This document shows, one piece after another, positions 17,898-26,791 of a stretch of 64,000 nucleotides of DNA. The notes beneath the pieces are model-generated. The model did no database searches, was not told where the DNA came from, and was given only the letters and a program-made list of their open reading frames with translations. Where the stretch lies: NCBI GenBank assembly GCA_001314545.1, contig LIHN01000021.1:124001-188000 (forward strand), in the 5' to 3' direction. The DNA comes from Bacteroidetes bacterium HLUCCA01. Its GTDB lineage: Bacteria; Bacteroidota; Rhodothermia; Balneolales; HLUCCA01. Each line of letters opens with the position of its first letter. The first letter of the stretch is position 1. The translations under genes and the position numbers were made by a program.

Positions 17898-17921
17898 CAT
17901 GCGCTGTACATACAGCGCATG
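17898..17921. promoter_or_regulatory. Perfect 10-bp inverted repeat in the copper-receptor leader
   Basis: CATGCGCTGT (17898-17907) and ACAGCGCATG (17912-17921) form a perfect stem with a 4-nt ACAT loop, ending 28 bp before the receptor ATG. No T-run follows. It could be a protein-binding operator or a leader hairpin near the ribosome site. The surrounding gap 17639-17949 holds no gene. Confidence 0.5.
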
Positions 17922-17949
17922 CATCGCGCTCACTAAAATTAGTTTAACC

Positions 17950-20376
17950 ATGCAATCAGCTATTATTAAGACATTTTTATCTCTTTTATTCCTCGGCGCC
18001 GTTCTTGTTCCGGCGACAAACCTCAAGGCCGCAACGCAGTCGGAGGATGAAGCCCTCGCATTCGTTGTGCGCAATGAAGCCACCAGCCAACCCGTGGCGC
18101 ACGTGCTGTATCGCTACGGAAACCAGCAAGGCAGCACCACCCAGGACGGTCGCATCCAGCTGACCCTGCGCGATGAAACCCTGCTGGAGCTCTCGCATGT
18201 GAGCTACGGCTCGCGCACCCTGTCCAACGAGGAGATCCGGCAGGTCGCAACAACGGGATCCCTGCTGTGGAGGGAGCGCACCACCCAGATGCAGCCGGTT
18301 ACCGTGGTTTCGGTGCGACCCGGCGAGCAGTCGCGCACCGTACTCGACCTGGACACCGGCGATAAACTCTCCCACGATGCGGGGTCTTTTCTGCAGAACC
18401 TGGCTGCCTTCTCGGGCGTGCGCAAAGGCGGAGGTTACGGGTACGACCCGGTGCTTCGCGGGTTCAAATACGATCAACTGAATGTAGTGATTGACGGGAG
18501 TATGAGTGCCTCTGCCGCTTGCCCGAATCGCATGGATCCACCCACCTCGCAAGTAGCCATGAATATGGTAGAACGGGTGGAAGTGCTTAAAGGTCCGTAC
18601 GCCCTTCGCTACGGCAACGGTTTCGGCGGAACCATCAATTTTATCTCGGCCGAACCCGATTTCACCGAGCAGCTCACTCCCTATGGCCGGCTTTCAGCCA
18701 GTACGGAAAGCAACAATGCGGTCTACCGCTACGAAGCCGTCACCGGCGTGCGAACCGCCCGGAGCGACGTCTCGCTGTTCGGGTCGTGGTCGGAGGCCGA
18801 TTCCTACACCGACGGCCGGGGACGGGATATCGCCGCGGCCTATGAGCGTGGAAGCTACGGCCTGAAAGCCGCCGTGAATCCATCGCCCGCTCACCGGGCT
18901 GACCTGAGCCTGCAGCGGAACGTTGCCAGCAACACCGAATTTGCTTCCCTGCCCATGGACCTGATTTCTGATGAAACCTGGCTGGGGAACCTGACCTGGC
19001 AATACACTCCCACGTCACACGCCTCCCATTCCGGGGATCAAGACCGGGCGCGTGGCGGCAGCCTTGTCGCTGGCGGCAACCACACTGCCGGTGCCTCACC
19101 ACAGGCAGCTCCCACATCCGCCTCCCATAGCGGGCTTCTCCACCATCTGGAAGCCAACATCTGGTTCTCCTACGTGGACCATTTCATGAGCAACGAGCTG
19201 CGCGACCTCAACCCGCGCACGGTCAACGCCGGTACCCAGGCTGAAACCCTGAACTTTGGCGCCCGCACCGAAGCCCAGATGAACCTGCCCCGCGGCGGAA
19301 CAACCTACCTGGGCATCGACTTCCGTAGTGAACAGGCCGAGGGAGTCCGCGAGCGGGAAATGCTCATGGGACCGATGGCAGGTCGAACGCTGTTGGACAA
19401 TGCCTGGCAGAAAAGCCGCATCCATACAGCAGGACTCTTCGCTGAAATGCAGCAATCCGCCGGCAGCTATCGCTATGTAATCGCCGCGCGGCTGGATGTA
19501 AACCACGCCGAAGCGCTCGACCCTGACGAGCGGTTTCTGAGCGTGAACACGGATCTGACCGTCACCCAGCTGAATCCATCGGTGAGTGCGGGCATCATTC
19601 GCAGCTGGAATGAAGCGTTGGAAACCGGAATCTGGGCCGGTCGGTCGGTACGCAGCGCCGGCATTACCGAACGGTATATCAATTTCTTCCCCGTCGGCCT
19701 CGACCCCTACGAAATGCTGGGCAATCCGTCGCTGACCCAGGAGGTCAACCATCAGATTGATGTCATCACGAGCTGGAACGCGCCCACACTTCGTGCCGAG
19801 GTGAACCTGTTTCAGTCGCTCATCACCGATTACATCACTTCGCGTATTGATCCCGATCTGGCCCCGCGCATGGCAACGGCTCCGGGCGTGCGACGTTACG
19901 TCAACGTAGACCGTGCCTGGATTGCGGGGGTCGAGGTGAGCCTGAACCAGCTTCTGGGCCGTCATCTCAGCCACGGCGCACAGCTGGCCTGGACCTATGG
20001 GCAAAATCTGGAGACCGATGAAGCCCTGCCTGAAATTGCCCCCCTCGACCTGCGCTATCATCTTGGAGCGACCCTCTGGGAGGGGCGGATTCAGCCCGAG
20101 GTATCGGTAAGGCATGTTCGCGCCCAGGACCGGGTATCGGCCAGTTTCGGGGAGCTGCCGTCCGAGGCGTTCACACGGGTAGACATGCAGCTGGTGGTCA
20201 GGCCATCGTCGGCCGGTGCGCAGTCGGCCTGGAGCAACCTGCGCATCGTAGGCGGGGTACAGAACCTGTTCGATGTCGCCTACTATGAGCATTTGAGCCG
20301 GAACATCGCCGGGGTTGGCCAACCCATCTACGAGCCGGGCAGAAATGTGTATGTAACGGTAGGCTATAGCTTCTGA
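17950..20376 (+). CDS. TonB-dependent copper receptor, OprC/NosA type
   Basis: 808 aa from ATG at 17950, giving a signal peptide (IIKTFLSLLFLGAVLVPATN). A carboxypeptidase-regulatory-like domain follows (about 33-110), then the plug (VLDLDTGDKLSHDAGSFLQN...VEVLKGPYALRYG) and a 22-strand-type barrel ending in aromatic F (VYVTVGYSF). CPNRMDPP at 191-198 is the signature of OprC/NosA copper receptors. Residues about 353-398 carry a Ser/His/Gly/Ala-rich insertion flanked by SHASHSG and SASHSG, probably an extracellular loop expansion. It should import copper across the outer membrane using TonB energy. Confidence 0.88.
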   Translation: MQSAIIKTFLSLLFLGAVLVPATNLKAATQSEDEALAFVVRNEATSQPVAHVLYRYGNQQGSTTQDGRIQLTLRDETLLELSHVSYGSRTLSNEEIRQVATTGSLLWRERTTQMQPVTVVSVRPGEQSRTVLDLDTGDKLSHDAGSFLQNLAAFSGVRKGGGYGYDPVLRGFKYDQLNVVIDGSMSASAACPNRMDPPTSQVAMNMVERVEVLKGPYALRYGNGFGGTINFISAEPDFTEQLTPYGRLSASTESNNAVYRYEAVTGVRTARSDVSLFGSWSEADSYTDGRGRDIAAAYERGSYGLKAAVNPSPAHRADLSLQRNVASNTEFASLPMDLISDETWLGNLTWQYTPTSHASHSGDQDRARGGSLVAGGNHTAGASPQAAPTSASHSGLLHHLEANIWFSYVDHFMSNELRDLNPRTVNAGTQAETLNFGARTEAQMNLPRGGTTYLGIDFRSEQAEGVREREMLMGPMAGRTLLDNAWQKSRIHTAGLFAEMQQSAGSYRYVIAARLDVNHAEALDPDERFLSVNTDLTVTQLNPSVSAGIIRSWNEALETGIWAGRSVRSAGITERYINFFPVGLDPYEMLGNPSLTQEVNHQIDVITSWNAPTLRAEVNLFQSLITDYITSRIDPDLAPRMATAPGVRRYVNVDRAWIAGVEVSLNQLLGRHLSHGAQLAWTYGQNLETDEALPEIAPLDLRYHLGATLWEGRIQPEVSVRHVRAQDRVSASFGELPSEAFTRVDMQLVVRPSSAGAQSAWSNLRIVGGVQNLFDVAYYEHLSRNIAGVGQPIYEPGRNVYVTVGYSF

Positions 20377-20385
20377 TGGGAGATA

Positions 20386-20442
20386 GTGAGGCTGGGGAGT
20401 TATGGGAAAGCAGGCCTCTGCTGGCAGAACCCTCAGCCTCAC
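20386..20442 (+). other. Inverted repeat after the copper-receptor gene
   Basis: GTGAGGCTG at 20386-20394 pairs perfectly with CAGCCTCAC at 20434-20442 around a 39-nt spacer, 10 bp past the receptor stop. It may act as a 3'-end structure although no T-run follows. Apart from this, 20377-20703 shows nothing identifiable. Confidence 0.35.
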
Positions 20443-20703
20443 TGTTCAACGTAGCCGTCTTGATTTTCTTAACGGTGAATCGCCTCATAACAAAAACAAA
20501 GACGAATCCCACAATCACGCAGGAATGGTCGATTTACAGAGGTTCGGACTGTTAAACTTTTTTTGTGGAAACCAGCCTTTTTGTGTGAGGCTACTAACAG
20601 AGGCAATCAGAGAAGCTCTCTCAAGCTGGAATCATTGATTACAAACGCAGGTAGTGAGGGGAAGTTTTCACTTGTTCATAACAGAAAATCCAGGCTATAA
20701 GCA

Positions 20704-21942
20704 CTACCCCCGATACCGCACCAACAACCACGCTCCCGAAAACAGCACCAAAACCCCCGTAAACAAGACGGTCAGTTCGAGCCCTGCCCTGTCGGCTATG
20801 ACCCCGGCAAAAATAGCCCCCAGCGCATAGCCTCCATCCCTCCACAATCGAAAAACGCCTACACTTTCCGCGCGGTCGACAGGATGGGTGAGGTCGCCGA
20901 TTGCGGCCAGAAACGTTGGATAAACCATGGCAGTGCCGGTTCCAAGCAATGCCGCCAGGATGAGGTACATCCAAAAGAGTCCGCCGGAGGCAAACACGGA
21001 AGCAGAAGGAGATACCAGACTAAAACCAATGAGACTCGCGCCTTGAACGAACAATCCGCTCCACAACATCGCCTTCCGTCCTGTGAAATCTGATAACTTT
21101 CCGGTGGCGATTTGCAGTAAGCCCCAAAAAGCGGGATATACAGCCACCACGATGCCGGTTTGCGCAAGACTGAGTCCCGATGCCATGAGCAGCAAGGGGA
21201 ATACCCCCCAGGCCATCCCATCTTTGAAATTGGTGAACATCCCCGCCTGCGATACCGCCTGCAGATTGCGGTCTCCCCAGCTGACATTCCAGAAGATGCG
21301 TTCACCCCTGGGCTGCATGCTGGTTGAGGACGCCTCGTGCTGCACAAAAGCTGCCGTATCGCGAACCAGGAAAATCGACATCAACAGTCCGGCCACGGCC
21401 AGACCAATGCCCAAATAGAACGGATACGGACGCAATCCAAACTCCGTGGCGATCCACCCGGTGAGAAATGCCACAATGGCAACGGCAAGATACCCGGCAA
21501 ATTCGTTGAGCCCCATGGCCAGTCCCCGGTCTTTTTGTCCGGCCAGATCGATTTTCATAATAACGTTGGCCGACCAGGCCAGTCCCTGATTAATCCCCAA
21601 CAGCACGTTAGCGGCCACAATCCAGTTCCAGTCGGGTGCCCACATCAGCATAAAAGGTACGGGAATGCCAAAAATCCATCCTAAAATGAGCATATTTTTG
21701 CGCCCATACTGCTGGGCAAACCGTCCGGCAACATAATTAGCGAGGGCTTTTGTGATGCCGAACACCACAATGAAGGAGAAGATGGCGGAACGTGCCGCGA
21801 TACCGAACTCCGTTTCGGCGATCTCCGGGAGGATGGTGCGCTCAAGACCGACCATGCCGCCGACGAAGGCGTTGATGAGCACCAGCAGGGAAAATTGAGG
21901 CCAGTTACGGCGAAGTCCGGGTGTTGACCTAGTTAGCAACAA
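20704..21942 (-). CDS. Major facilitator superfamily transporter
   Basis: 412 aa with about 12 hydrophobic helices. Typical MFS signatures are present: the loop 2-3 motif GRFAQQYGRKNM near residue 75 and a second-half loop GKLSDFTGRKAML. The substrate is not evident. It faces the receptor gene convergently and ends 27 bp upstream of the orphan antitoxin stop on the same strand, with no operon partner that would reveal its cargo. Confidence 0.85.
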   Translation of the reverse strand: MLLTRSTPGLRRNWPQFSLLVLINAFVGGMVGLERTILPEIAETEFGIAARSAIFSFIVVFGITKALANYVAGRFAQQYGRKNMLILGWIFGIPVPFMLMWAPDWNWIVAANVLLGINQGLAWSANVIMKIDLAGQKDRGLAMGLNEFAGYLAVAIVAFLTGWIATEFGLRPYPFYLGIGLAVAGLLMSIFLVRDTAAFVQHEASSTSMQPRGERIFWNVSWGDRNLQAVSQAGMFTNFKDGMAWGVFPLLLMASGLSLAQTGIVVAVYPAFWGLLQIATGKLSDFTGRKAMLWSGLFVQGASLIGFSLVSPSASVFASGGLFWMYLILAALLGTGTAMVYPTFLAAIGDLTHPVDRAESVGVFRLWRDGGYALGAIFAGVIADRAGLELTVLFTGVLVLFSGAWLLVRYRG

Positions 21943-21968
21943 AATCCAGTTAGTAATTTATTTCCTAC

Positions 21969-22202
21969 TCATCCAGACACCAACTTCCGAGCATTTTCAA
22001 GGACATCATCAACACCAACACGATTAACGGTACCCGACTCAACCTCTTTTTTCCTTCGGATGGCTACTTCGGTCCATGCCTGCTCTATTCGAGCATCACC
22101 GCGTTTTTCCAAACTACGTAACAGCCGGGAAGCTAACCTGGCACGATCTTTACTATTAAGCTTTAGCGCAGATGTTTCTATTTCGAGGAATTGATTTGAC
22201 AT
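21969..22202 (-). CDS. Orphan addiction-module antitoxin component
   Basis: 77 aa (MSNQFLEIETSALKLNSKDR; an alternative ATG lies two codons upstream at 22208). Pattern LNSKDRARLASRLLRSLE and AWTEVAIRRKKEVESGTV match the putative addiction-module family (TIGR02574-type), which normally precedes a RelE/ParE toxin. Here only 26 bp separate its stop from the end of the MFS gene, and no toxin is present on either side. Confidence 0.7.
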   Translation of the reverse strand: MSNQFLEIETSALKLNSKDRARLASRLLRSLEKRGDARIEQAWTEVAIRRKKEVESGTVNRVGVDDVLENARKLVSG

Positions 22203-22295
22203 GTACATCTCATTGTTTTGATATATTAATAATCTACAGAATAAACTGAAAAGTTTACAATCCAGTTCAATGTAACTATCCATTCAAACTCACCC

Positions 22296-23648
22296 ATGCC
22301 TGATCACACCCTCGTTGTAATTGGTGGAGATGCCGCCGGAATGAGCGCCGCCTCACGCGTGCGACGCACCCAATCCGACCGCCCCATCATCGTTTTTGAA
22401 AAAGGTCGCCATACCTCCTACGCCGCATGCGGCATGCCCTATTACATCGCCGGGGAAATCAGCACCTCCGGGAAGCTCATCGCCCGCACGCCCGAGGAAT
22501 TTCGCGAAAAACATGCCATTGATGCGCGCACGGGTCACGAAGTCACCGCCATAAACACCGGGGCCAAAACCGTAACCGTGCACAACCTCGCCACCGGCGA
22601 GACGTTCGACCAACCGTACGGCGACCTGCTCATCGCCACCGGCGCCTCCCCCATCCGCCCTCCCATCGATGGTATCAACACGCCGGGTGTTTTCAGCCTC
22701 AGCAGCCTGCAATCGGGCATCGATGTGTGGAATTGGCTGGATGGGCGTAAACCCCGAAACGCGGTGGTGGTGGGTGGAGGGTATATCGGACTCGAAATGG
22801 CGGAGGCCTTTCTGCGGCGCGGACTTCGAACCACCCTCATCGATATGGCAGCGCAGGTAATGACGACGATGGATGCCGACATGGCCGGGCTCATTCCCCC
22901 GTTCATGCGCGAGGCCGGGGTGGAGGTACGTCTGGAGGAGAAACTGGTCGGCTTTACATCGAATGACGATGGCGAAATCGAGTCCGTCATCACCGATAAA
23001 GGTCCCATTGCGGCCGATGTGGTTGTGATGGGACTCGGCGTGAAGCCCAACGCCCGTCTCACGGAACTGGCGGGCATCGCACTGGGTGCAGGCGGAGCGA
23101 TACACGTGAATCAACGGATGGAAACGTCGGCGCCGAACGTATGGGCAGCGGGCGATTGTGCCGAGTCGTTTCACCGGATTTCGGGCAGACAGGTAGCCAT
23201 TGCCCTGGGCACGATTGCCAATAAACACGGCGTTGTTGCCGGCACCAACATCAGCGGCGGGAATGCGGTATTTCCGGGGGTACTGGGCACAGCGATTACC
23301 AAATTCAACGAGCTTGAAATTGCCCGAACCGGACTGAGCGAGCGGGAAGCGCGGGAGCTGGGCATGGATGTGGAAGTGGCCATGATTAAGAGTCGAACGC
23401 GATCGGGATATTATCCCGGCAGCGATCGCATTACCGTTAAATTGACGGCGGAGGCCGACACGGGCCGGCTTCTTGGCGGACAAATCATCGGGATGCCGGG
23501 GTCGGGCAAACGCATAGATACCGTAGCCACGGCGATCATGGCCAACCTCACCGCCCACGACCTCGCCTTTGCCGACCTATCGTACGCCCCGCCATTTTCC
23601 CCCGTTTGGGACCCGGTACAAACGGCCGCCCGACAGCTGCTGAAATAG
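22296..23648 (+). CDS. CoA-disulfide-reductase-like FAD/NAD(P) oxidoreductase
   Basis: 450 aa. N-terminal FAD site VVIGGDAAGMSAASRVRR; the single-cysteine active site SYAACGMPYY with C45, as in CoA disulfide reductase / NADH oxidase / persulfide reductase; the NAD-binding GGGYIGLEMAEAFLRRG; the second FAD motif VWAAGDCAE; and the dimerisation domain at the end. No rhodanese domain is fused. Likely a cytoplasmic redox enzyme for CoA or sulfane sulfur; the exact substrate cannot be told. Confidence 0.87.
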   Translation: MPDHTLVVIGGDAAGMSAASRVRRTQSDRPIIVFEKGRHTSYAACGMPYYIAGEISTSGKLIARTPEEFREKHAIDARTGHEVTAINTGAKTVTVHNLATGETFDQPYGDLLIATGASPIRPPIDGINTPGVFSLSSLQSGIDVWNWLDGRKPRNAVVVGGGYIGLEMAEAFLRRGLRTTLIDMAAQVMTTMDADMAGLIPPFMREAGVEVRLEEKLVGFTSNDDGEIESVITDKGPIAADVVVMGLGVKPNARLTELAGIALGAGGAIHVNQRMETSAPNVWAAGDCAESFHRISGRQVAIALGTIANKHGVVAGTNISGGNAVFPGVLGTAITKFNELEIARTGLSEREARELGMDVEVAMIKSRTRSGYYPGSDRITVKLTAEADTGRLLGGQIIGMPGSGKRIDTVATAIMANLTAHDLAFADLSYAPPFSPVWDPVQTAARQLLK

Positions 23649-23843
23649 GGGGTGCCCTTAGCGGCAAGTCAAACAGATGGATAGAACACCCATTCATTCG
23701 CTACGAACAACCAACACGTTTATATATAAAATAAGCCGATTTCGACCCAACTCTCGCTGGCAACCATTATAAAAGTGGGGGTTTAGATTGCACAATCAAC
23801 ATTGTAGCAACGAGCGTTATTCTGTATTTTGATTAAAAGGAGA

Positions 23844-24095
23844 ATGGAGAATTTTATGAAACCTACAAGTTTATTAGCTCGAATTAGTCGCAAACCGGAT
23901 ATTTACCACGGAAAACCCACTGTCCGTGGATTACGCTATTCGGTGGATATGCTGCTAGAGCTTATGGCCTCTGGAATGACTCACCAAGAAATTTTGGACG
24001 ATTATCCCGATCTAGAGAACGATGATCTTTTGGCTTGCTTGGAATATGCCGCTAGGCTAACGCAAACTAAATCGTTTCAACGAGTAGCTTTGTGA
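23844..24095 (+). CDS. DUF433-family antitoxin
   Basis: 83 aa (MENFMKPTSLLARISRKPDI). The block CHGKPTVRGLRYSV-like (here YHGKPTVRGLRYSVDMLLEL), MTHQEILDDYPDLENDDLLA and CLEYAAR is diagnostic of DUF433. ATG at 23844 has AAGGAG just upstream; Met at 23856 is possible. It overlaps the toxin start by 4 bp, a standard antitoxin-toxin arrangement. Confidence 0.82.
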   Translation: MENFMKPTSLLARISRKPDIYHGKPTVRGLRYSVDMLLELMASGMTHQEILDDYPDLENDDLLACLEYAARLTQTKSFQRVAL

Positions 24096-24445
24096 ACGTT
24101 CTGGTAGACGCCCAACTTCCGAAAAGACTCTCGGATTTCTTGAAATCCAAAGGTCTGAATGCTATGCATACGATCGAGCTTCCCGATCAAAATAGGTCGT
24201 CCGATGGATACATCATTAAGATAGCCGAGGAGCAAAGTCGCATAGTGATTTCGAAAGACAGTGATTTTTTGGACAATTATATTTTATCAGGAAAACCATC
24301 CAGACTGTTGATTGTTTCGACAGGTAACATTACCAACAATGAATTGATTACTTTATTCGCCAAGAACTTGGTTGAGCTTAAATCACTCTTTGCAAAGAAT
24401 TCAGTTATAGAAATAAGCCGTACCGAAATTATAGTGCACTACTGA
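24092..24445 (+). CDS. DUF5615 PIN-like toxin
   Basis: 117 aa starting at GTG 24092 within GTGA, overlapping the DUF433 stop. MNVLVDAQLPKRLSDFL, VISKDSDF (with the two family Asp residues) and SRLLIVSTGN match the DUF5615/Mut7-C-like PIN fold that pairs with DUF433. Active-site acids D6, and D58/D60 in the SKDSD stretch, are retained, so it appears intact. Expected to be a Mg-dependent ribonuclease. Confidence 0.82.
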   Translation: MNVLVDAQLPKRLSDFLKSKGLNAMHTIELPDQNRSSDGYIIKIAEEQSRIVISKDSDFLDNYILSGKPSRLLIVSTGNITNNELITLFAKNLVELKSLFAKNSVIEISRTEIIVHY

Positions 24446-24644
24446 TAGTTAGTAATGCCCTCAATTGTAACCCCCTCAACGAGCTTGCTACAAACCGTTT
24501 TAAACGTTCGTGAGCTTTTTCGCTGTAGGGCGGACAAGCGGGTTGTTGGACTGTATCACCCTGCTCTATGTCAGGTACCTGTGAGTAGGTGACTACCGGG
24601 AAAAGCAGTAAACCGAAGAGTACTAGAAAAGAATATGTTTTCAT
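24429..24644 (-). CDS. Possible small secreted protein
   Basis: 71 aa from ATG 24644 with a signal-peptide-like start (MKTYSFLVLFGLLLFPVVTY, then SQ) and a short polar tail containing one cysteine (QQPACPPYSEKAHERLKRF). It overlaps the 3' end of the convergent toxin gene by 17 bp. No family recognised; the final residues (LRALLTISSAL) may be non-native. Confidence 0.35.
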   Translation of the reverse strand: MKTYSFLVLFGLLLFPVVTYSQVPDIEQGDTVQQPACPPYSEKAHERLKRFVASSLRGLQLRALLTISSAL

Positions 24645-24662
24645 GGTGGTTTTAATCAAAAC

Positions 24663-25103
24663 CTATCCCGGATACCCGCCAAAAATGTAGCCTTTAAGGT
24701 CCTCGATTTCAAGATTTTTCTGTTCGATGGTGGCCTTAACCAGGTCACCGATGGAGACAACTCCCACCAGTTTCTGGCTGTCATCCAGTACGGGAAGGTG
24801 CCGGATTTTCTTTTGCGTCATGATGTTAAGACCGTGGTCAACACTGTGCTGAGGGCCTAAGCAAATCACGCGATCGGTCATAATTTCACTTACCTTGGTT
24901 TCGCGTGAAGCTCGACCCTTTAAGATAATCTTATTCCGATAGTCGCGTTCAGAGACTATTCCACACAATCGGTCTCCATCCAGCACTACAAGCGCTCCCA
25001 CATTATACTCCGCCATTTTCTCGATTGCTTCATATACCGTATTGGCGGGTGTTACATGGTAAATGACCGTACCTTTTCGACTGAGAATATCCTGAATGGT
25101 CAT
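24663..25103 (-). CDS. Stand-alone CBS-domain-pair protein
   Basis: 146 aa: two CBS domains (about 8-65, MAEYNVGALVVLDGDRLCGI; and 75-130, KIRHLPVLDDSQKLVGVVSI) with the usual GIVSERDYR and GVVSIGDLV ends. CBS pairs bind adenosyl ligands such as AMP, ATP or SAM. No enzyme domain is attached, so it is probably a cytosolic energy-state sensor. The short candidate secreted protein lies just downstream. Confidence 0.88.
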   Translation of the reverse strand: MTIQDILSRKGTVIYHVTPANTVYEAIEKMAEYNVGALVVLDGDRLCGIVSERDYRNKIILKGRASRETKVSEIMTDRVICLGPQHSVDHGLNIMTQKKIRHLPVLDDSQKLVGVVSIGDLVKATIEQKNLEIEDLKGYIFGGYPG

Positions 25104-25390
25104 GGTGTTCCTTTATTTTGAATCTATTGACGTATGATGGCATGCTTATGGGGTTGCAGTTGCGTACCCATAACTGGAGTGTGAGTGCCTTGCAACCGGA
25201 TGCAAGGGTAAAAACCCTTGCTTGCAGCGGGGACGTTCAGGCGATCCGTTTTAGGGGATGCGTACTGAAGAGGTGTACCCTATGTAACTCTCATTATAAT
25301 CAGAAATTTAACACTGTCAACCCATTGATGAATCAAGCTCCATAAATATTCAGTCTGAGTGTCGTCCTGGTCACCATAGCCAACCCCATC

Positions 25391-25520
25391 CAAACTCTGC
25401 ACCGTTTGAAACAGGTGAAGATGACAACCTCACTCAAACTCTGCACCATTTGAAACAGGTGAAGATGACAACCTCACTCAAACTCTGCACCATTTGAAAC
25501 AGGTGAAGATGACAACCTCA
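25391..25520. repeat. Three tandem copies of a 44-bp unit
   Basis: Copies at 25391-25434, 25435-25478 and 25479-25520 differ at one position (CACCGTTT versus CACCATTT) and abut with no spacer. They end 4 bp before the stop of the beta-barrel gene. The rest of the gap 25104-25390 shows only a 7-bp stem hairpin at 25202-25221 (GCAAGGG/CCCTTGC) and no gene. Confidence 0.85.
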
Positions 25521-25524
25521 AGGC

Positions 25525-26727
25525 TCAAAAGCTCCACGTAATCGAAGCCGTAAATACCCGTCCCGAGTTTGAGAATATGGAGTCGCCGCTGCCCGCAAAC
25601 CACTGTCCGAGCACCTGAACATCCAGATTTTGTGCGACCGACCCTATAACGGCCGGACTCACAAACGCCCCCTTTTCATCGGGGTACCAGATGGCCGCCA
25701 GGGACCCATCCACCAACGGATGTAGCGCGTAGCGTACCTGGGATGTGAGCTGATAGCGGGTCAATGAAGGGTTATCCGGCGCGAGGGTGGCTCCGAAAAG
25801 CATGAAATCGTCCGTGCCACCCCGATGATTGTACAACGCCTCGATCACGCCAAACATCCCGCTCCGAAACATGTATTCAACCGAAACCGCAGCAATGTAC
25901 GCGGATGAAACCCCCTCGCGCCCGCTGTAATAACTGAGCTCACCCTTGATTCCGGCTCCCCGGAAATCACACGCAAATCCGGCTCCAGCCACGAAACGCT
26001 CCCTATAATACCCTCCCATCAGCTGAATGTCATAACCACGGGCACCAAACGCATACAAGAATGCCGCTACGCTCTGTTCCAGGTCGCTTGCCGGACGCAC
26101 AGCCACCTCCATGCGGGAATTAAACCCCAAAAAACGCTGTACCCGCACCGCACCACTGCCCGGTCGCTCGGGATAATCAAAATCGTAGAAGGAGTACTGA
26201 TTAAACAGGTCGTTCGGGTTGCTGATGAGGTTCACACCCCAGTTCACGCGCTGTCGGCCTACGCGTATGTTCCAGTCGCCACGGTCCCACTCGGCATAAA
26301 AGCGATCGGGAATGTGATGCAAAAACCAGGAATCGCGCCGGGCAACCATCCACGATGCGTTCACCAGTCCGGTATCGGTGTCGATCAACCCCGCATAACC
26401 CGGAACATCGCGTACCAGATCGCCGGCAAACAGACGGGTTCGCATCTGCCAGTGCATGCTGAATCCGCTGTCAGACACATACGCCAGATTCAGTCGTTTC
26501 TGGAGGCGGTACTCCCACCAGATTCCATCGGAGGCCGCGCCCGGCATTTCGGCGGCGATGCGCACCGGACTGCCCTGAACGTAGCCGCTGAACCGGATAT
26601 GTTCGGAAAGCTGCGCAACGGAGGGCGAGGCGGATGCGAACAGGAGCAGCAGCATAAACAGGGGCAGCGACCGCGTCAAGGCCGGCATCCGTACGAAGTG
26701 ACCGGTTGTCGTTGTTTTACCTGCCAT
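25525..26727 (-). CDS. Outer-membrane beta-barrel protein of the ABC-export cluster (DUF1302-like)
   Basis: 400 aa from ATG 26727, which overlaps the stop of the ABC ATPase remnant. A signal sequence follows (LPLFMLLLLFASASPSVAQL). The mature part is strand-rich and contains RGDWNIRVGRQRVNWGVNLI, typical of DUF1302-type barrels, and ends with F (ASITWSF). It is the last gene of the LolA-like/ABC cluster and may once have served as its outer-membrane partner. It looks intact although the transporter genes are not. Confidence 0.7.
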   Translation of the reverse strand: MAGKTTTTGHFVRMPALTRSLPLFMLLLLFASASPSVAQLSEHIRFSGYVQGSPVRIAAEMPGAASDGIWWEYRLQKRLNLAYVSDSGFSMHWQMRTRLFAGDLVRDVPGYAGLIDTDTGLVNASWMVARRDSWFLHHIPDRFYAEWDRGDWNIRVGRQRVNWGVNLISNPNDLFNQYSFYDFDYPERPGSGAVRVQRFLGFNSRMEVAVRPASDLEQSVAAFLYAFGARGYDIQLMGGYYRERFVAGAGFACDFRGAGIKGELSYYSGREGVSSAYIAAVSVEYMFRSGMFGVIEALYNHRGGTDDFMLFGATLAPDNPSLTRYQLTSQVRYALHPLVDGSLAAIWYPDEKGAFVSPAVIGSVAQNLDVQVLGQWFAGSGDSIFSNSGRVFTASITWSF

Positions 26728-26791
26728 GGTGCTCGATTTCCCTGGTTTCGTCCTCGCTAACGGCCCCATCCACCATGGTAATCACCCGTCG
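26717..26791 (-). pseudogene. C-terminal stub of an ABC transporter ATPase
   Basis: The frame reads RRVITMVDGAVSEDETREIE and stops at 26717, matching the end of LolD/MacB-type ATPases (D-x-R-V-I-x-M-x-D-G-x-I). Walker A, signature and Walker B regions are absent because the stub begins inside the end of the upstream permease fragment. Its stop overlaps the barrel gene start (ATGGCAGGTAA), preserving an ancestral coupling. Confidence 0.75.

Noticed and set aside
25391-25520. Possible CRISPR array
   Set aside because: The 44-bp copies abut without spacers and no cas genes are near; it is a simple tandem repeat.
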